From the NCBI GenBank assembly GCA_025057645.1, contig JANXBJ010000001.1:801422-865421 (forward strand): DNA of 64,000 bases, written 5' to 3'. The position numbers were made by a program, and so were the translations under genes. This document shows, in pieces, positions 43,479 through 52,112 of the stretch. Numbering within the stretch: position 1 is the first letter of the stretch; every line of letters starts with the position of its first letter. The notes beneath the pieces are model-generated. The model was not told where the DNA came from, searched no databases, and saw nothing but the letters and a program-made list of their open reading frames with translations. Source of the DNA: Anaerolineales bacterium (GTDB lineage Bacteria > Chloroflexota > Anaerolineae > Anaerolineales > UBA4823).

Positions 43479-45212
43479 CTAAAATTCTCCTACTTCTCCG
43501 CTGCGGAAACGCTCGATGAGGATCATGCCCAAGCCTGTGGTTGCCATCAAGAAGACGCTCAACGCCATCGCCTGCCCATAATTCATCTCACCCGGCTGGC
43601 CTAGGAAACGATAGATCGCAACCGGCAAAGTCGGGAATTCGGGTCGGGTCAGGAGCGCAGTAGCCCCAAACTCCCCCATCGAGATACCAAAGGCAAACAC
43701 TCCTGCGACAAGCGCTGCCCGTCCAACGATTGGCAAATCGATCCGACGCACAATTTGCGATGGACTGGCACCTAGGACTGCTGCAGCTTGATGATACCGC
43801 GGGCGAATGCTGCGCAGCGCCGGCAATAAACTGCGCACAACAAACGGAAAAGCCACCAACGTGTGCGCGATAGGAATTAGAAGTGGAGAGGCACGTAAGT
43901 CAAACGGCGGTTGACTGAAGGCTAGGATGAAGCCCAGCCCTAAGGTCACGGAAGATGTACCTAACGGCAGGAGAACCGTCGGCTCTAACCAACGTCGCAA
44001 ACGCTCTAACTTACCGGAGCCTTGCTGGCGAGCAAGAAACCAGGCTGTCGGAAAACCGATCAAAAGGCTGAACAGCAAAGTCGCCAGAGCGTAACCTAGG
44101 GAAATGGCTATGGCCTGGATCGGAGGAATGTAAAACAATGAAGCTCTTCGATTGATAAAAATCTCCTGATACGCAGCAAGGCTCAGCGTAGGTACCCCAA
44201 AACCTCGTTCCCCTCTTTCCCAACCAGCGTAGGTCAGCGAACGACCGACTAGGGCTACCAGAGGCATGACCTGAAAGACAACCAAAAATGCGACAACAAG
44301 GAAAGCAAACACTTTTTGATGGGGTTTTAAAAGCCTAGAGACGACTCTTCTTTGGGCAGCAAGCGGCAAAGGACGAGTTACCTTTTCAGAGAGGCGATTG
44401 TAGGCTATGGTCAGCACCCATGTGCAACCCAATTGAAGCAAAGACAGGGTAACTGCAACGGGGATGTTCAGCAAGCCCGACATCTGATAGTAAATCTCCA
44501 CTTCGAGAGTGGCATAGCGCGGCCCACCGAGAATAAGAATCACGCCAAAGGAGGTAAAGTCAAAAATAAACACCAGCAGGGAGGCCGAAAGGATCGCCGG
44601 CAAGAGCAGCGGAAAAGTGATCTTCCAGAAAGCTTGCCAAGGAGTTGCGCCCAAGCTGCGTCCGGCTTGGGATAAGCGCGGATCAAGACGAGACCAATAA
44701 TCCCCTACCAGGCGGATGACAATGGTGAGATTGTAAAAGACGTGGGCGACAAGGATCGCTATTAGACTGTTGGTCAGGGTAAAAGGCGGTTCTTCAAAAC
44801 CCAACAGATTCACCGCAACTAAGTTTGCCCAACCGCGTGGCCCATACAAAGCGTTGAACGCGGCTGCAACCACCAAAGTGGGGAGAACAAAGGGAATAGT
44901 GCTGAGCGCACGAAGGAGAGTTTTTCCTCGAAACTCATATCGGGCGAAAAGATATGCCGCAGGCATGCCCAAAAGCACCGTTAGCAGAGTGGACAGGAAA
45001 GCCTGATAAACGGTAAAGCGAAGGACTCTCCAGAGGTAAGCCAAATTTAGGGCACGCAGGGACTCTCCGCCCTCCTCAACCAGCCTTTCAAAGGCAAAGA
45101 AGAGGATACTCCCTAGAGGGTAGAAATAGAAGAGCGCAAGAAAAAGAACAGGTAGCACCCAAGCAAGAGCGCTACCTTTCTTCCAGCTAGAAGCAAGAGA
45201 AGCCGTTCTCAT
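43479..45212 (-). CDS. thiP: Fused ABC permease with two transmembrane domains, probable thiamine importer
   Basis: 577 residues with about twelve membrane segments, made of two MetI-type permease halves (~60-270 and ~350-560), as in ThiP and ferric-ion permeases. EAA-loop-type sequences lie at AGRSLGATPWQAFWKITFPL and AAAVLGASPSQIVRRIDLPI. It forms the channel for the substrate delivered by the lipoprotein. Its ATG overlaps the thiB stop (ATGA). A ferric-iron permease would look alike; the riboswitch decides for thiamine or a precursor. Confidence 0.86.
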   Translation of the reverse strand: MRTASLASSWKKGSALAWVLPVLFLALFYFYPLGSILFFAFERLVEEGGESLRALNLAYLWRVLRFTVYQAFLSTLLTVLLGMPAAYLFARYEFRGKTLLRALSTIPFVLPTLVVAAAFNALYGPRGWANLVAVNLLGFEEPPFTLTNSLIAILVAHVFYNLTIVIRLVGDYWSRLDPRLSQAGRSLGATPWQAFWKITFPLLLPAILSASLLVFIFDFTSFGVILILGGPRYATLEVEIYYQMSGLLNIPVAVTLSLLQLGCTWVLTIAYNRLSEKVTRPLPLAAQRRVVSRLLKPHQKVFAFLVVAFLVVFQVMPLVALVGRSLTYAGWERGERGFGVPTLSLAAYQEIFINRRASLFYIPPIQAIAISLGYALATLLFSLLIGFPTAWFLARQQGSGKLERLRRWLEPTVLLPLGTSSVTLGLGFILAFSQPPFDLRASPLLIPIAHTLVAFPFVVRSLLPALRSIRPRYHQAAAVLGASPSQIVRRIDLPIVGRAALVAGVFAFGISMGEFGATALLTRPEFPTLPVAIYRFLGQPGEMNYGQAMALSVFLMATTGLGMILIERFRSGEVGEF

Positions 45213-46291
45213 CGCAGGACGGTCTCAGTCCAGGCCTGAATCCATGCCTCCCGATTCTGGTCAATAGCTTCGGGGGAGACTTGAGCCGTCTCGGTCGGCA
45301 TGACCACAAAGCGGACAAACTCCTCGGGCAACTTCGCCATAGGATTAACGGGAAAGACAAACATCTGAAGAGGGATATCTTCCTGGAAAGTTCGATCGAG
45401 CATAAAATCGATCCACTTTTCGGCTAGATTGCGGTTCTTCGTCCCCTTCAACACGCCGACAAATTCGATCTGGCGAAAGCAAGACCTCCCCTCCGTGATT
45501 ACCCCAGTCGGCGGCTCATCTACCGGTGTCTCGGCAAAAATCACCTCGGCGGGAGGGCTTGAGCTATAGGAGACTACGATGGGTCGTGTGCCCCCGTGCA
45601 CGCTAAACTCCGTGTAGTAAGCAGTCTCCCAATCATTAACCACCTTGACGTCGTTTTCCACCAGTTTCTTCCAGTAATCCAAATAACCGTCCTCTCCATA
45701 AACACCGATGGTTGTGAGGAGAAACGCCAATCCCGGTGAAGAAAGGGCCGGATTTTGGACCACGAGAAGACCTTTATACTCCGGCGCAACGAGATCATCC
45801 AAATTCCGAGGAGGTTGAAGGCCTCTTTCGGCAAAGTAAGCGCGATCGTAGTTGAGACAGACATCTCCATAATCAACAGGCAATGCTCGCTTTTGAGGGT
45901 CTAACAGAAAATCAGCCGGAATTTCCTTTAGGAGCAGGGAGTCGTAAGGCTCAAATATTTCCTCTCTGAGAGCCCGGCTCAGGAAAGTATTATCGACCCC
46001 GTAAAAGACATCTCCCAACGGATTGCCCTTGGCTAAGATCGCTTTATTCAAGGCGCTGCCCACATCGCCGGCTTTGAGAAACTGAACCTTTACCCCATAC
46101 TGGGACTCGAAAGCGGCAATGACACCCTCGCTGGCTGCAAAAGAGTCGTGGGTCATGACAGTGAGCGTGCTCGGCTGAGCGGGTGTCGGCGAAGGTGCCG
46201 GTTGAGCACAGGCTACGACTAGAAGCATCACAGCAACAAGAAGGACGATCCTCTTTGCCATGTCCCGAACTAATTGCGAAAATTTTCCCAT
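45209..46291 (-). CDS. thiB: Thiamine-type ABC substrate-binding lipoprotein
   Basis: 360 residues. A signal peptide ends at the lipobox VVACAQ, followed by a short Pro-rich linker. The TbpA/ThiB pattern is visible: TLTVMTHDSFAASEGVIAAF, LGDVFYGVDNTFLSRAL and PVDYGDVCLNYDRAYF. It captures thiamine, or its phosphates, outside the membrane. I chose the ATG at 46291 because GGAGG lies 7 nt upstream; an internal ATG at 46261 lacks one. One base separates it from the thiN stop. Confidence 0.88.
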   Translation of the reverse strand: MGKFSQLVRDMAKRIVLLVAVMLLVVACAQPAPSPTPAQPSTLTVMTHDSFAASEGVIAAFESQYGVKVQFLKAGDVGSALNKAILAKGNPLGDVFYGVDNTFLSRALREEIFEPYDSLLLKEIPADFLLDPQKRALPVDYGDVCLNYDRAYFAERGLQPPRNLDDLVAPEYKGLLVVQNPALSSPGLAFLLTTIGVYGEDGYLDYWKKLVENDVKVVNDWETAYYTEFSVHGGTRPIVVSYSSSPPAEVIFAETPVDEPPTGVITEGRSCFRQIEFVGVLKGTKNRNLAEKWIDFMLDRTFQEDIPLQMFVFPVNPMAKLPEEFVRFVVMPTETAQVSPEAIDQNREAWIQAWTETVLR

Positions 46292-46292
46292 T

Positions 46293-46958
46293 TTAGGCCT
46301 CCGTATTCGAAGTAGAATGGCTCACCACTACGAGCAATGAGCCTTCTTGAATTTCAATTTCAGCGACATTTTCTGCAAAGACGTTACTCAACCCCCGCGT
46401 CATGCCAAAGAGCAAATCCTCCCTGCGTAAAGGATACTCCAGTCCCTGAAGTGTCACGCCCTTCGCATCCCCTCCCAGGGGGATTAGGGAAAGTGTCTCT
46501 CCAATCTCTCCCTGGACTCGGAGCTTCTTTGGAGGAGGGGCGTTCAGCACATACAATTCGTACTCCCCATCGACCAGAACCATCGACACCTTGCGAAAAC
46601 GCCAGGCAGCAGGTAAGAGAACATTCGCAAAGGTTTGATCCCAACGGGCTCCCAGCCCACCGAGGATCACAATTTCTTCCACAGATTGGTCTAGAGCCAG
46701 CAAGAGAGCTAACTCCAAATCGGTTTCATCCTTTTGTGCCGGATAGCGCACTATCTTCACCCCCCGGTTCTCCATCTCGAGGATTTCTTCCTCGCTAAGT
46801 GAATCAAAATCCCCGACCAGAAAATGCGGAGTAAGGCTTAGGGCTCGGCAGAGGCGCAAACCTCCATCGGCAGCGATGAGCACTCCCCCATCGGCAAGCC
46901 ACCTCCTCACCCACGGAGAGGGTGTAAATACACCGTTAGCAAAGATAATCGCACGCAA
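46293..46958 (-). CDS. thiN: Thiamine pyrophosphokinase
   Basis: 221 residues. The start RAIIFANGVF, the AADGG motif (IAADGGLRL), VGDFDSLS, QKDETDLELAL and ILGGLGARWDQTFAN are hallmarks of thiamine pyrophosphokinases (ThiN/TPK). It transfers pyrophosphate from ATP to thiamine to make TPP in one step, matching an import-and-activate pathway. The start is TTG at 46958. Its Shine-Dalgarno (GGAGG) is in the 3' half of the riboswitch terminator hairpin. First gene of the thi operon. Confidence 0.92.
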   Translation of the reverse strand: MRAIIFANGVFTPSPWVRRWLADGGVLIAADGGLRLCRALSLTPHFLVGDFDSLSEEEILEMENRGVKIVRYPAQKDETDLELALLLALDQSVEEIVILGGLGARWDQTFANVLLPAAWRFRKVSMVLVDGEYELYVLNAPPPKKLRVQGEIGETLSLIPLGGDAKGVTLQGLEYPLRREDLLFGMTRGLSNVFAENVAEIEIQEGSLLVVVSHSTSNTEA

Positions 46959-46959
46959 T

Positions 46960-46988
46960 AAAAAACCCTCCTCATGCCGGAGGAGGGT
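46960..46988 (-). terminator. Riboswitch-controlled terminator overlapping the thiN ribosome-binding site
   Basis: On the minus strand ACCCTCCTC (46988-46980) pairs with GAGGAGGGT (46973-46965) around a 6-base loop, followed by six T. It lies directly after the TPP aptamer. The 3' arm is also the Shine-Dalgarno of thiN, so the hairpin would block translation as well as transcription. Confidence 0.85.
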
Positions 46989-47002
46989 AGAGAACGACAG
47001 AC

Positions 47003-47098
47003 TAGCAATCCCTCCGCCGGCATTACCCGGATCAGGTTCGCGGGTCGAGAGCTTCCGGCTCTCCTCTCAGCCCGGCAACACCGAGCTCCCCGTGCTAA
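47003..47098 (-). ncRNA. TPP riboswitch (THI element)
   Basis: Read on the minus strand, the element has GGGGAGC, then GGGCTGAGAGG, then the ACCCGCGAACCTGATCCGGG block and TAATGCCGGCGGAGGGA, in the order and spacing of the TPP aptamer. Outer P1 pairing TAGCA/TGCTA (47098-47094 with 47007-47003) closes it. It binds TPP and favours the downstream terminator, shutting off thiN-thiB-thiP-thiQ when TPP is plentiful. Confidence 0.95.
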
Positions 47099-47115
47099 TG
47101 ATTTTTACGTTGGCA

Positions 47116-47143
47116 AGTATACCCGGAAAACTGCGCTTGTCAA
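47116..47143 (-). promoter_or_regulatory. Sigma70-type promoter of the thi operon
   Basis: Minus strand: perfect TTGACA (47143-47138), 16-bp spacer, TATACT (47121-47116). Predicted transcript start is near 47109, so the RNA begins about 10 nt before the riboswitch. Confidence 0.85.
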
Positions 47144-47166
47144 GAGCGTGTTAAGGGACAAAAGGC

Positions 47167-47199
47167 TTGGAGTGCGAAAGCCATGCCCTCGCACTCCAA
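47167..47199 (-). terminator. Terminator downstream of mgtA
   Basis: An 11-bp perfect stem (TTGGAGTGCGA / TCGCACTCCAA) with an 11-base loop, followed on the minus strand by GCCTTTTGTCC. A second short palindrome (CAGCCTA-TTTA-TAGGCTG, 47210-47227) lies right after the mgtA stop codon. Confidence 0.7.
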
Positions 47200-47227
47200 A
47201 TACACCTGTCAGCCTATTTATAGGCTG

Positions 47228-49912
47228 TTAGTCAAGCCAACTCTTAAAGCGGCGAATGTACCACATTTTGACAATCTGGGCTAGAGTAGCGTAAGCGAGC
47301 AAAGTGGCTACTAACCATGGAAAATAGGTTGCAGGTAACGGCACCATACCTACCGATGCGCCCAGCGGAGTAAAGGGAATGATGATGCCGATTGCCATGA
47401 TCGTTCCGGTAAGCAACAAGACAGGTGGCGCAGCAATGCTTTGGAAGAACGGAATCTTGCGCGTTCGGATCATGTGCACAATCAGGGTTTGAGACAACAA
47501 TCCTTCAACGAACCAACCTGATTGAAAGAGGGCTTGCTCCTCAATGGTGTTTGCGCCGAAAACAAACCACATCAATAAGTAGGTCGTGATGTCAAAAATT
47601 GAACTCACCGGACCGATGAAGATCATGAAGCGAGCAATTCCAGTCGCTTGCCACTTGCGTGGTACTTTCAGGAAATCTTCATCCACGTTGTCCCACGGGA
47701 TTGAGATTTGCGAGATATCATAGAGTAGATTTTGAATAAGCAGATGTAGCGGCATCATCGGCTGGAAAGGCAGGAAAGCGGAGGCAACCAGCACACTGAA
47801 CACATTGCCAAAGTTTGAGCTTGCTGCCATCTTAATATACTTCATGATGTTGCCGAACACCTTGCGGCCGCGCACAACACCTTCCTCAAGCACCAGCAGG
47901 CTTTTTTCAAGCAGAATAATATCGGCGGCTTCTTTGGCGATATCTACCGCCGTATCAACCGAGATTCCAATGTCAGCGTCACGTAGGGCAGCCGCATCAT
48001 TAATGCCATCGCCTAGATAGCCGACAGTGTGTCCTTTCTGCTTGAGAATGCGGATCACCCGCGACTTGTGGAGAGGGGTCATTTTAGCAAACACATTGAC
48101 CCGATCCACTGCTTCACTCAGTTCATCATCCGTCATAGCATCCAACTGATGCCCTAGCAGCACACCATTGATCTCCAGATTCACCTCTCGGCAGATACGA
48201 CGAGTAACGACTTCGTTATCGCCGGTTAGGATTTTGATGTTAATCCCGTGCTCTCGTAATTTGAGGAGGGCATCGCTCGCTGTCTCCTTGGGCGGGTCGA
48301 GAAAACCAATATATCCTACTATAACCATGTCCTTCTCATCTGCAACTGAATAAGCTTGATGGACCGGGGTCACCACCTTGTAAGCAACAACAAGGACACG
48401 TAAGCCATCCTCATTCAAGTCTCGTGTCATTTCCCGGATTTGCTTCCGCATCTGCGGGGTTAGTTCCACCTGCTGCCCTGAGAGTTCCACAAACGAGCAG
48501 ATGCCAAGCATTTCTTCTACTGCCCCTTTGGTTATAATCCGATGTTTTCCATCACCATTTTGGACAACAACCGACATGCGCCGTCTGACGAAATCAAAGG
48601 GGATTTCATCTACCTTAACGAAACTCTTCTCAACCTCACCCAGCTTAGCCACGTCTTCGTGTTCCAGTACGGCTACATCCAACAAGTTACGCAAGCCGGT
48701 TTGGTAGTAGCTGTTTAGGTATGCTTCTCTCAGGACTTCTAGATTTTCTTTCCCTTCAACATCCAAATAACGCACAAGGACGACGTTGTCTTGGGTCAGC
48801 GTGCCGGTTTTATCCGTGCAAAGCACATCCATTGCGCCAAAATTTTGAATTGAATTGAGGCGCTTTACGATAGTCTTGTGCTGCGCCATTTCAATAGCGC
48901 CTTTGGCAAGGTTGGCAGTGACCACCATGGGTAGCATCTCTGGTGTCAGGCCTACCGCAACCGCAAGACCGAATAAGAGCGCTTCGAACCAATCGCCCTT
49001 GGTCAGCCCATTGATGAGGAAAATAACCGGCACCATGGTCAGCATAAACCGAATCAAAACCCAACTGACTTGATTTACACCGCGATCGAAGCTGGTTGTG
49101 GCGCGCTGACCTATTAGCCCTCGCGACATGGAACCGAAGTAAGTTTTTGAACCAGTGGCAACAACTACAGCCGTTGCCGATCCGCTTACAACGCTTGTGC
49201 CCATAAAGCAGATGTTGGGCAGTTCTAGAGGGTTTTCGGTTTTGAAGACTTGATTAAGCGCTCTCTTTTCCACTACGTCCGCAAGGATGTCGTATTTTTC
49301 TACTGGTAGCGATTCGCCCGTCAAAACGGCTTGGCTTACGAAGAGGTCCTTGGTTCGGAGAAGTAACAGATCAGCCGGGATCATATCGCCTGCCGAAAGA
49401 TGGACAATGTCTCCGGGCACTATCTCCTCCAAGGGAATCTCAATTTTTCCTGCGCCTTGGCGCTCAACTGTTGCGGTTGTTCTCACCATCGCTCGAAGTT
49501 GCTCGGCAGCCCGATTGGAACGGAACTCCTGCCAAAAGCGCAGTAGCCCACTTACCGTGACCATTGTAGAGATAATGATCACAGCAGTAAAATCTCGCTC
49601 CTCGGGTGCGGCAAGCACCACATCCAAAAAGAATGACACGACAGCCAAGATCATCAACACCATATTGAAAGGATTGATGAAGGCGCGCACCATTTGGACA
49701 TACCAAGCAGGTGCTTTCTCATGGGCTACCTCGTTTTTTCCATATACCTTAAGTCGCTCCACCGCTTCTTCTGCGCTTAATCCTTGCATCTTGGTATCGA
49801 GCATGTGCAAGGCCTTTTCGGGTGAAACCTGTGAATACTCGATCAACCGTCGCGAAGCTTTAGCGACTGCAATTTCCACGCTGTCTGCGCGAGGTCCAAT
49901 TTTGTTGTTCAT
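47228..49912 (-). CDS. mgtA: Mg2+-importing P-type ATPase (MgtA/MgtB type)
   Basis: 894 residues, family-typical. N-terminal cation-ATPase domain, LTGESLPVEK, phosphorylation motif DKTGTLTQDN, DPPKETASDALLKLREHGI, TGDNEVVTR, and GDGINDAAALRDADIGIS are all present, with about ten membrane segments. MgtA-type features include LARMRAFINPFNMVL-like sequence after the N-terminal domain (here VQMVRAFINPFNMVL). It moves Mg2+ into the cytoplasm at the cost of ATP. GGAGG lies 7 nt before the ATG. The MgtC-family gene is directly upstream on the same strand. Confidence 0.94.
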   Translation of the reverse strand: MNNKIGPRADSVEIAVAKASRRLIEYSQVSPEKALHMLDTKMQGLSAEEAVERLKVYGKNEVAHEKAPAWYVQMVRAFINPFNMVLMILAVVSFFLDVVLAAPEERDFTAVIIISTMVTVSGLLRFWQEFRSNRAAEQLRAMVRTTATVERQGAGKIEIPLEEIVPGDIVHLSAGDMIPADLLLLRTKDLFVSQAVLTGESLPVEKYDILADVVEKRALNQVFKTENPLELPNICFMGTSVVSGSATAVVVATGSKTYFGSMSRGLIGQRATTSFDRGVNQVSWVLIRFMLTMVPVIFLINGLTKGDWFEALLFGLAVAVGLTPEMLPMVVTANLAKGAIEMAQHKTIVKRLNSIQNFGAMDVLCTDKTGTLTQDNVVLVRYLDVEGKENLEVLREAYLNSYYQTGLRNLLDVAVLEHEDVAKLGEVEKSFVKVDEIPFDFVRRRMSVVVQNGDGKHRIITKGAVEEMLGICSFVELSGQQVELTPQMRKQIREMTRDLNEDGLRVLVVAYKVVTPVHQAYSVADEKDMVIVGYIGFLDPPKETASDALLKLREHGINIKILTGDNEVVTRRICREVNLEINGVLLGHQLDAMTDDELSEAVDRVNVFAKMTPLHKSRVIRILKQKGHTVGYLGDGINDAAALRDADIGISVDTAVDIAKEAADIILLEKSLLVLEEGVVRGRKVFGNIMKYIKMAASSNFGNVFSVLVASAFLPFQPMMPLHLLIQNLLYDISQISIPWDNVDEDFLKVPRKWQATGIARFMIFIGPVSSIFDITTYLLMWFVFGANTIEEQALFQSGWFVEGLLSQTLIVHMIRTRKIPFFQSIAAPPVLLLTGTIMAIGIIIPFTPLGASVGMVPLPATYFPWLVATLLAYATLAQIVKMWYIRRFKSWLD

Positions 49913-50003
49913 GATAGTTCCTCCGAAATTTAGAATTTGATCTCGGTTTTGCAGCCATTGCCTTTGAGGAACTTGTTTCGTTTCTATAAGGATAGATGTT
50001 CCT

Positions 50004-50033
50004 GGACAATGGCTAACTTCTTAGGCAATGTCC
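50004..50033 (-). repeat. Imperfect hairpin in the mgtC-mgtA intergenic leader
   Basis: Thirteen-base arms GGACAATGGCTAA and TTAGGCAATGTCC pair at 11 of 13 positions around CTTC. It lies about 92 nt before the mgtA ATG. No U-tract follows, so a regulatory or mRNA-processing role is more likely than termination. Confidence 0.5.
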
Positions 50034-50093
50034 TTGTTTAGGATGATTGGGTGGTTTATCACTCATACTTCCATCGTCTGTTTTCATTCGGCA

Positions 50094-51020
50094 TCACCTC
50101 CTTTCGGGCCAGTGTAAGGAAGGATCGATTTGCCCATCTGCTTCTGGCTCGTTTAAGTCAATAAGGAGTTTGTCATCGTCTAACTTTAGCTCCCCGATTT
50201 GCGGGTTTGAGTTCTCCTTTTGACTTTGATTACCATTTTGGCTAGCTAGTGAATCCACATCTTCTACCTCCAGCGCAGCGATATTCACCCGAGTGATGGC
50301 ATTGACGGTCAGCAACCGTTGAACGACCCGTTGCATCTGATCGTTTCTCAACGGGCGATTGAGTTCTACGCGCATGACGGCTGTTTCACCTTCACCCGGC
50401 AGCACGGTTGCCTTTTTGACCGGAATCCCTAAGCGATCTAAGGCTGTCAACGCTTTTCCCACTGCGCGATGGTCATCTCTGAGGTGAATCTGAAGATCTT
50501 TTGCAGTCTCGCCTCTGCCTAGACGAGCTTCCAGACGCTCCAGTACGATCAAGGTAAACAAGATCAAAAGAGTCGTTGCGATCGCTAACCACCCCATACC
50601 GGCTCCCACGGCGATACCAAGTCCGGCAGAACCCCACAAGCTGGATGCGGTTGTCAACCCACGCACAGTTGTGCCATGACGTAAGATCGCTCCAGCACCC
50701 AAGAATCCAACTCCCGAAACAACATAGCTGGCAACCCGCATCGGATCGCGCTCGCCGCCCCCAGGAAAAACAGCATAAGCTCCAGCGAGGGTCATCATGC
50801 AGGCTCCTAATCCGACCAAGATATGTGGACGAAATCCGCTGGCGCGATCGTGTTCTGACCGCTCTAGTCCAATAAGCCCACAGAGGAAGACGACCAAGAG
50901 CAATCGACCAAGATGGGCAATGTCGATAAATCCAAAAACGGGGGCTAAGGCTATCCCCACTCGCTCGACAAACGGGACAACTGTGTGCAATAAGTACTCA
51001 AAGAAAATCTGTGGGTTCAT
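50094..51020 (-). CDS. mgtC: MgtC/SapB family membrane protein
   Basis: 308 residues from the ATG at 51020, which has AGGAG 7 nt upstream; the frame runs further to 51218, but that region is a leader with hairpins. The MgtC membrane domain (~35-165) shows VVFLCGLIGLERSEHDRASG, PHILVGLGACMMTLAGAYAV, GVGFLGAGAILRHGTTVRGL and SLWGSAGLGIAVGAG. A cytoplasmic ACT-like C-terminal part follows, ending in an acidic, Asn/Gln-rich tail that looks added. In enterobacteria MgtC supports growth at low Mg2+ by modulating the ATP synthase. Next to mgtA, a Mg2+ response is likely. Confidence 0.9.
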   Translation of the reverse strand: MNPQIFFEYLLHTVVPFVERVGIALAPVFGFIDIAHLGRLLLVVFLCGLIGLERSEHDRASGFRPHILVGLGACMMTLAGAYAVFPGGGERDPMRVASYVVSGVGFLGAGAILRHGTTVRGLTTASSLWGSAGLGIAVGAGMGWLAIATTLLILFTLIVLERLEARLGRGETAKDLQIHLRDDHRAVGKALTALDRLGIPVKKATVLPGEGETAVMRVELNRPLRNDQMQRVVQRLLTVNAITRVNIAALEVEDVDSLASQNGNQSQKENSNPQIGELKLDDDKLLIDLNEPEADGQIDPSLHWPERR

Positions 51021-51320
51021 CTGACTGCTCCTTTCTGTTGAAAAGTTTGCTGTATAGGCGCGATAAGACCTACGCATGATACCGATCGATAGAAGCATTG
51101 ATGCCGCAAGTTGCGGTTTTATGCGTCCAGATGAAACGGCTGCTACTCCCCCATGGGATGGGGGGATAAGATTAAGCCAAACAAGGCTAAGAGGAGAAAA
51201 GGGGCTCGCCCCGACCATGCTCGTCTGATCGGGGCAAGAAAAAGAGAGGAAATTAGCCCTAGATCAGACTTTGTTTAGGGTTGTGCAGCGGAGATTTGGC
51301 TTGCAACGAGAGAGATTCGC
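51021..51320 (-). promoter_or_regulatory. Leader region of the mgtC gene with several hairpins
   Basis: About 300 bases without a gene. On the minus strand the transcript would hold a G/C hairpin around CCCCCATCCCATGGGGG (about 51148-51166) and a short CCGCAA/TTGCGG hairpin (about 51104-51116). The terminator at 51208-51235 closes the gbsR transcript. The long structured leader could be regulatory, as in other Mg2+ genes. Confidence 0.4.
51208..51235 (-). terminator. Probable terminator downstream of the GbsR/MarR regulator gene
   Basis: GCCCCGA (51208-51214) pairs with TCGGGGC (51229-51235) around a 14-base loop. On the minus strand it is followed by GAGCCCCTTTTC, a short T-run. Confidence 0.55.
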
Positions 51321-51821
51321 CTAATTGTTCCCCCATTTAGATTTCCATCGTTCGAGAAGATCTTGATATACCGTTTCTAGCAGCTTTGCCCACTCAACAA
51401 GCTTCTGGACACGTTGACGAGCTGGATGACCCTCAGGCAGAGCCGACAGCCCACTTTCAGCAACTTCGCACAAATTTTCCACTTTTTTAAGGCGCATATC
51501 CAGTAATTTTTCCAATATGTCCTCAGAGAGCACAAAGGCATCACTCCGTTCTCCCACCACAGAAACCCGCTCTACTAAGCCAGCCATTAGGAGTGAGCGC
51601 AAATTGGTCGAGATGCTACTGCGACTCACATCGAGCACCTCCATCATTTCGTCTTGCGAAAGCGGTCGGTGGGCGATCGATAACAGCCCTAAGATCTCTC
51701 CACCAATGGTCGGGACGTTGTATTCCTCTAAGTATAGTCCTAGGTTTTTAATGTACTGCAGCAAAGCCGGTTGCTCGCCTATTAAGGGGGGGTCACTATG
51801 GTCATTTTCTTCCGCAGCCAT
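51321..51821 (-). CDS. GbsR/MarR-family transcriptional regulator
   Basis: 166 residues from the chosen ATG. A winged helix-turn-helix is visible at ~30-105 (LGLLSIAHRPLSQDEMMEVL then SRSSISTNLRSLLMAGLVER), followed by a helical dimerisation C-terminus, as in the GbsR group. Targets are unknown. The frame reaches upstream to 51878, but the promoter at 51880-51908 puts the transcript start near 51873, so initiation is at 51848 (ATG) or more likely at 51821 (ATG, GGAAG upstream). An imperfect palindrome around the transcript start suggests self-repression. Confidence 0.85.
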   Translation of the reverse strand: MAAEENDHSDPPLIGEQPALLQYIKNLGLYLEEYNVPTIGGEILGLLSIAHRPLSQDEMMEVLDVSRSSISTNLRSLLMAGLVERVSVVGERSDAFVLSEDILEKLLDMRLKKVENLCEVAESGLSALPEGHPARQRVQKLVEWAKLLETVYQDLLERWKSKWGNN

Positions 51822-51850
51822 ATCTTCCAACCTTTTTAGAAATAACATAA

Positions 51851-51874
51851 TTGTTTGACATATCTGTATTACAA
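51851..51874. promoter_or_regulatory. Possible operator over the gbsR-like gene start
   Basis: A 24-bp imperfect palindrome with ends TTGT and ACAA and inner ACA/TGT matches at 8 of 12 arm positions. It overlaps the predicted transcript start, where a repressor would block initiation. Confidence 0.35.
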
Positions 51875-51879
51875 GCAAT

Positions 51880-51908
51880 ATTTTACATCATTTACTTTGT
51901 ATTGTCAA
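51880..51908 (-). promoter_or_regulatory. Sigma70-type promoter of the GbsR/MarR gene
   Basis: Minus strand: perfect TTGACA (51908-51903), 17-bp spacer, TAAAAT (51885-51880). The surrounding DNA is strongly A+T-rich. Confidence 0.8.
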
Positions 51909-52112
51909 TAGTGAAATAAGTGAATCGATAAGTTTATTCAAAACATGCATTGAATTCACCGATGCGAATCTTCCCTCCCTTTGACTCAAGTTATATCTTT
52001 GCCGCATTGCAGTTTATAAAATTTTAGTGAACTGGGGGGCCTGACTTCCCCATTCTATGGTAAACTTTTCGTTCGATTTGCACTTATTTTATCTTTTCCT
52101 CGGAGGTCAAGC

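Noticed and set aside
42407..45212. Ferric-iron or spermidine importer
   Set aside because: The permease and ATPase would fit, but the TPP riboswitch, thiN and ThiB-type binding protein in the same transcript point to thiamine.
47210..47227. Transcription terminator CAGCCTA-TTTA-TAGGCTG after mgtA
   Set aside because: A 7-bp stem with no T-run; the stronger hairpin at 47167-47199 is the likelier terminator.
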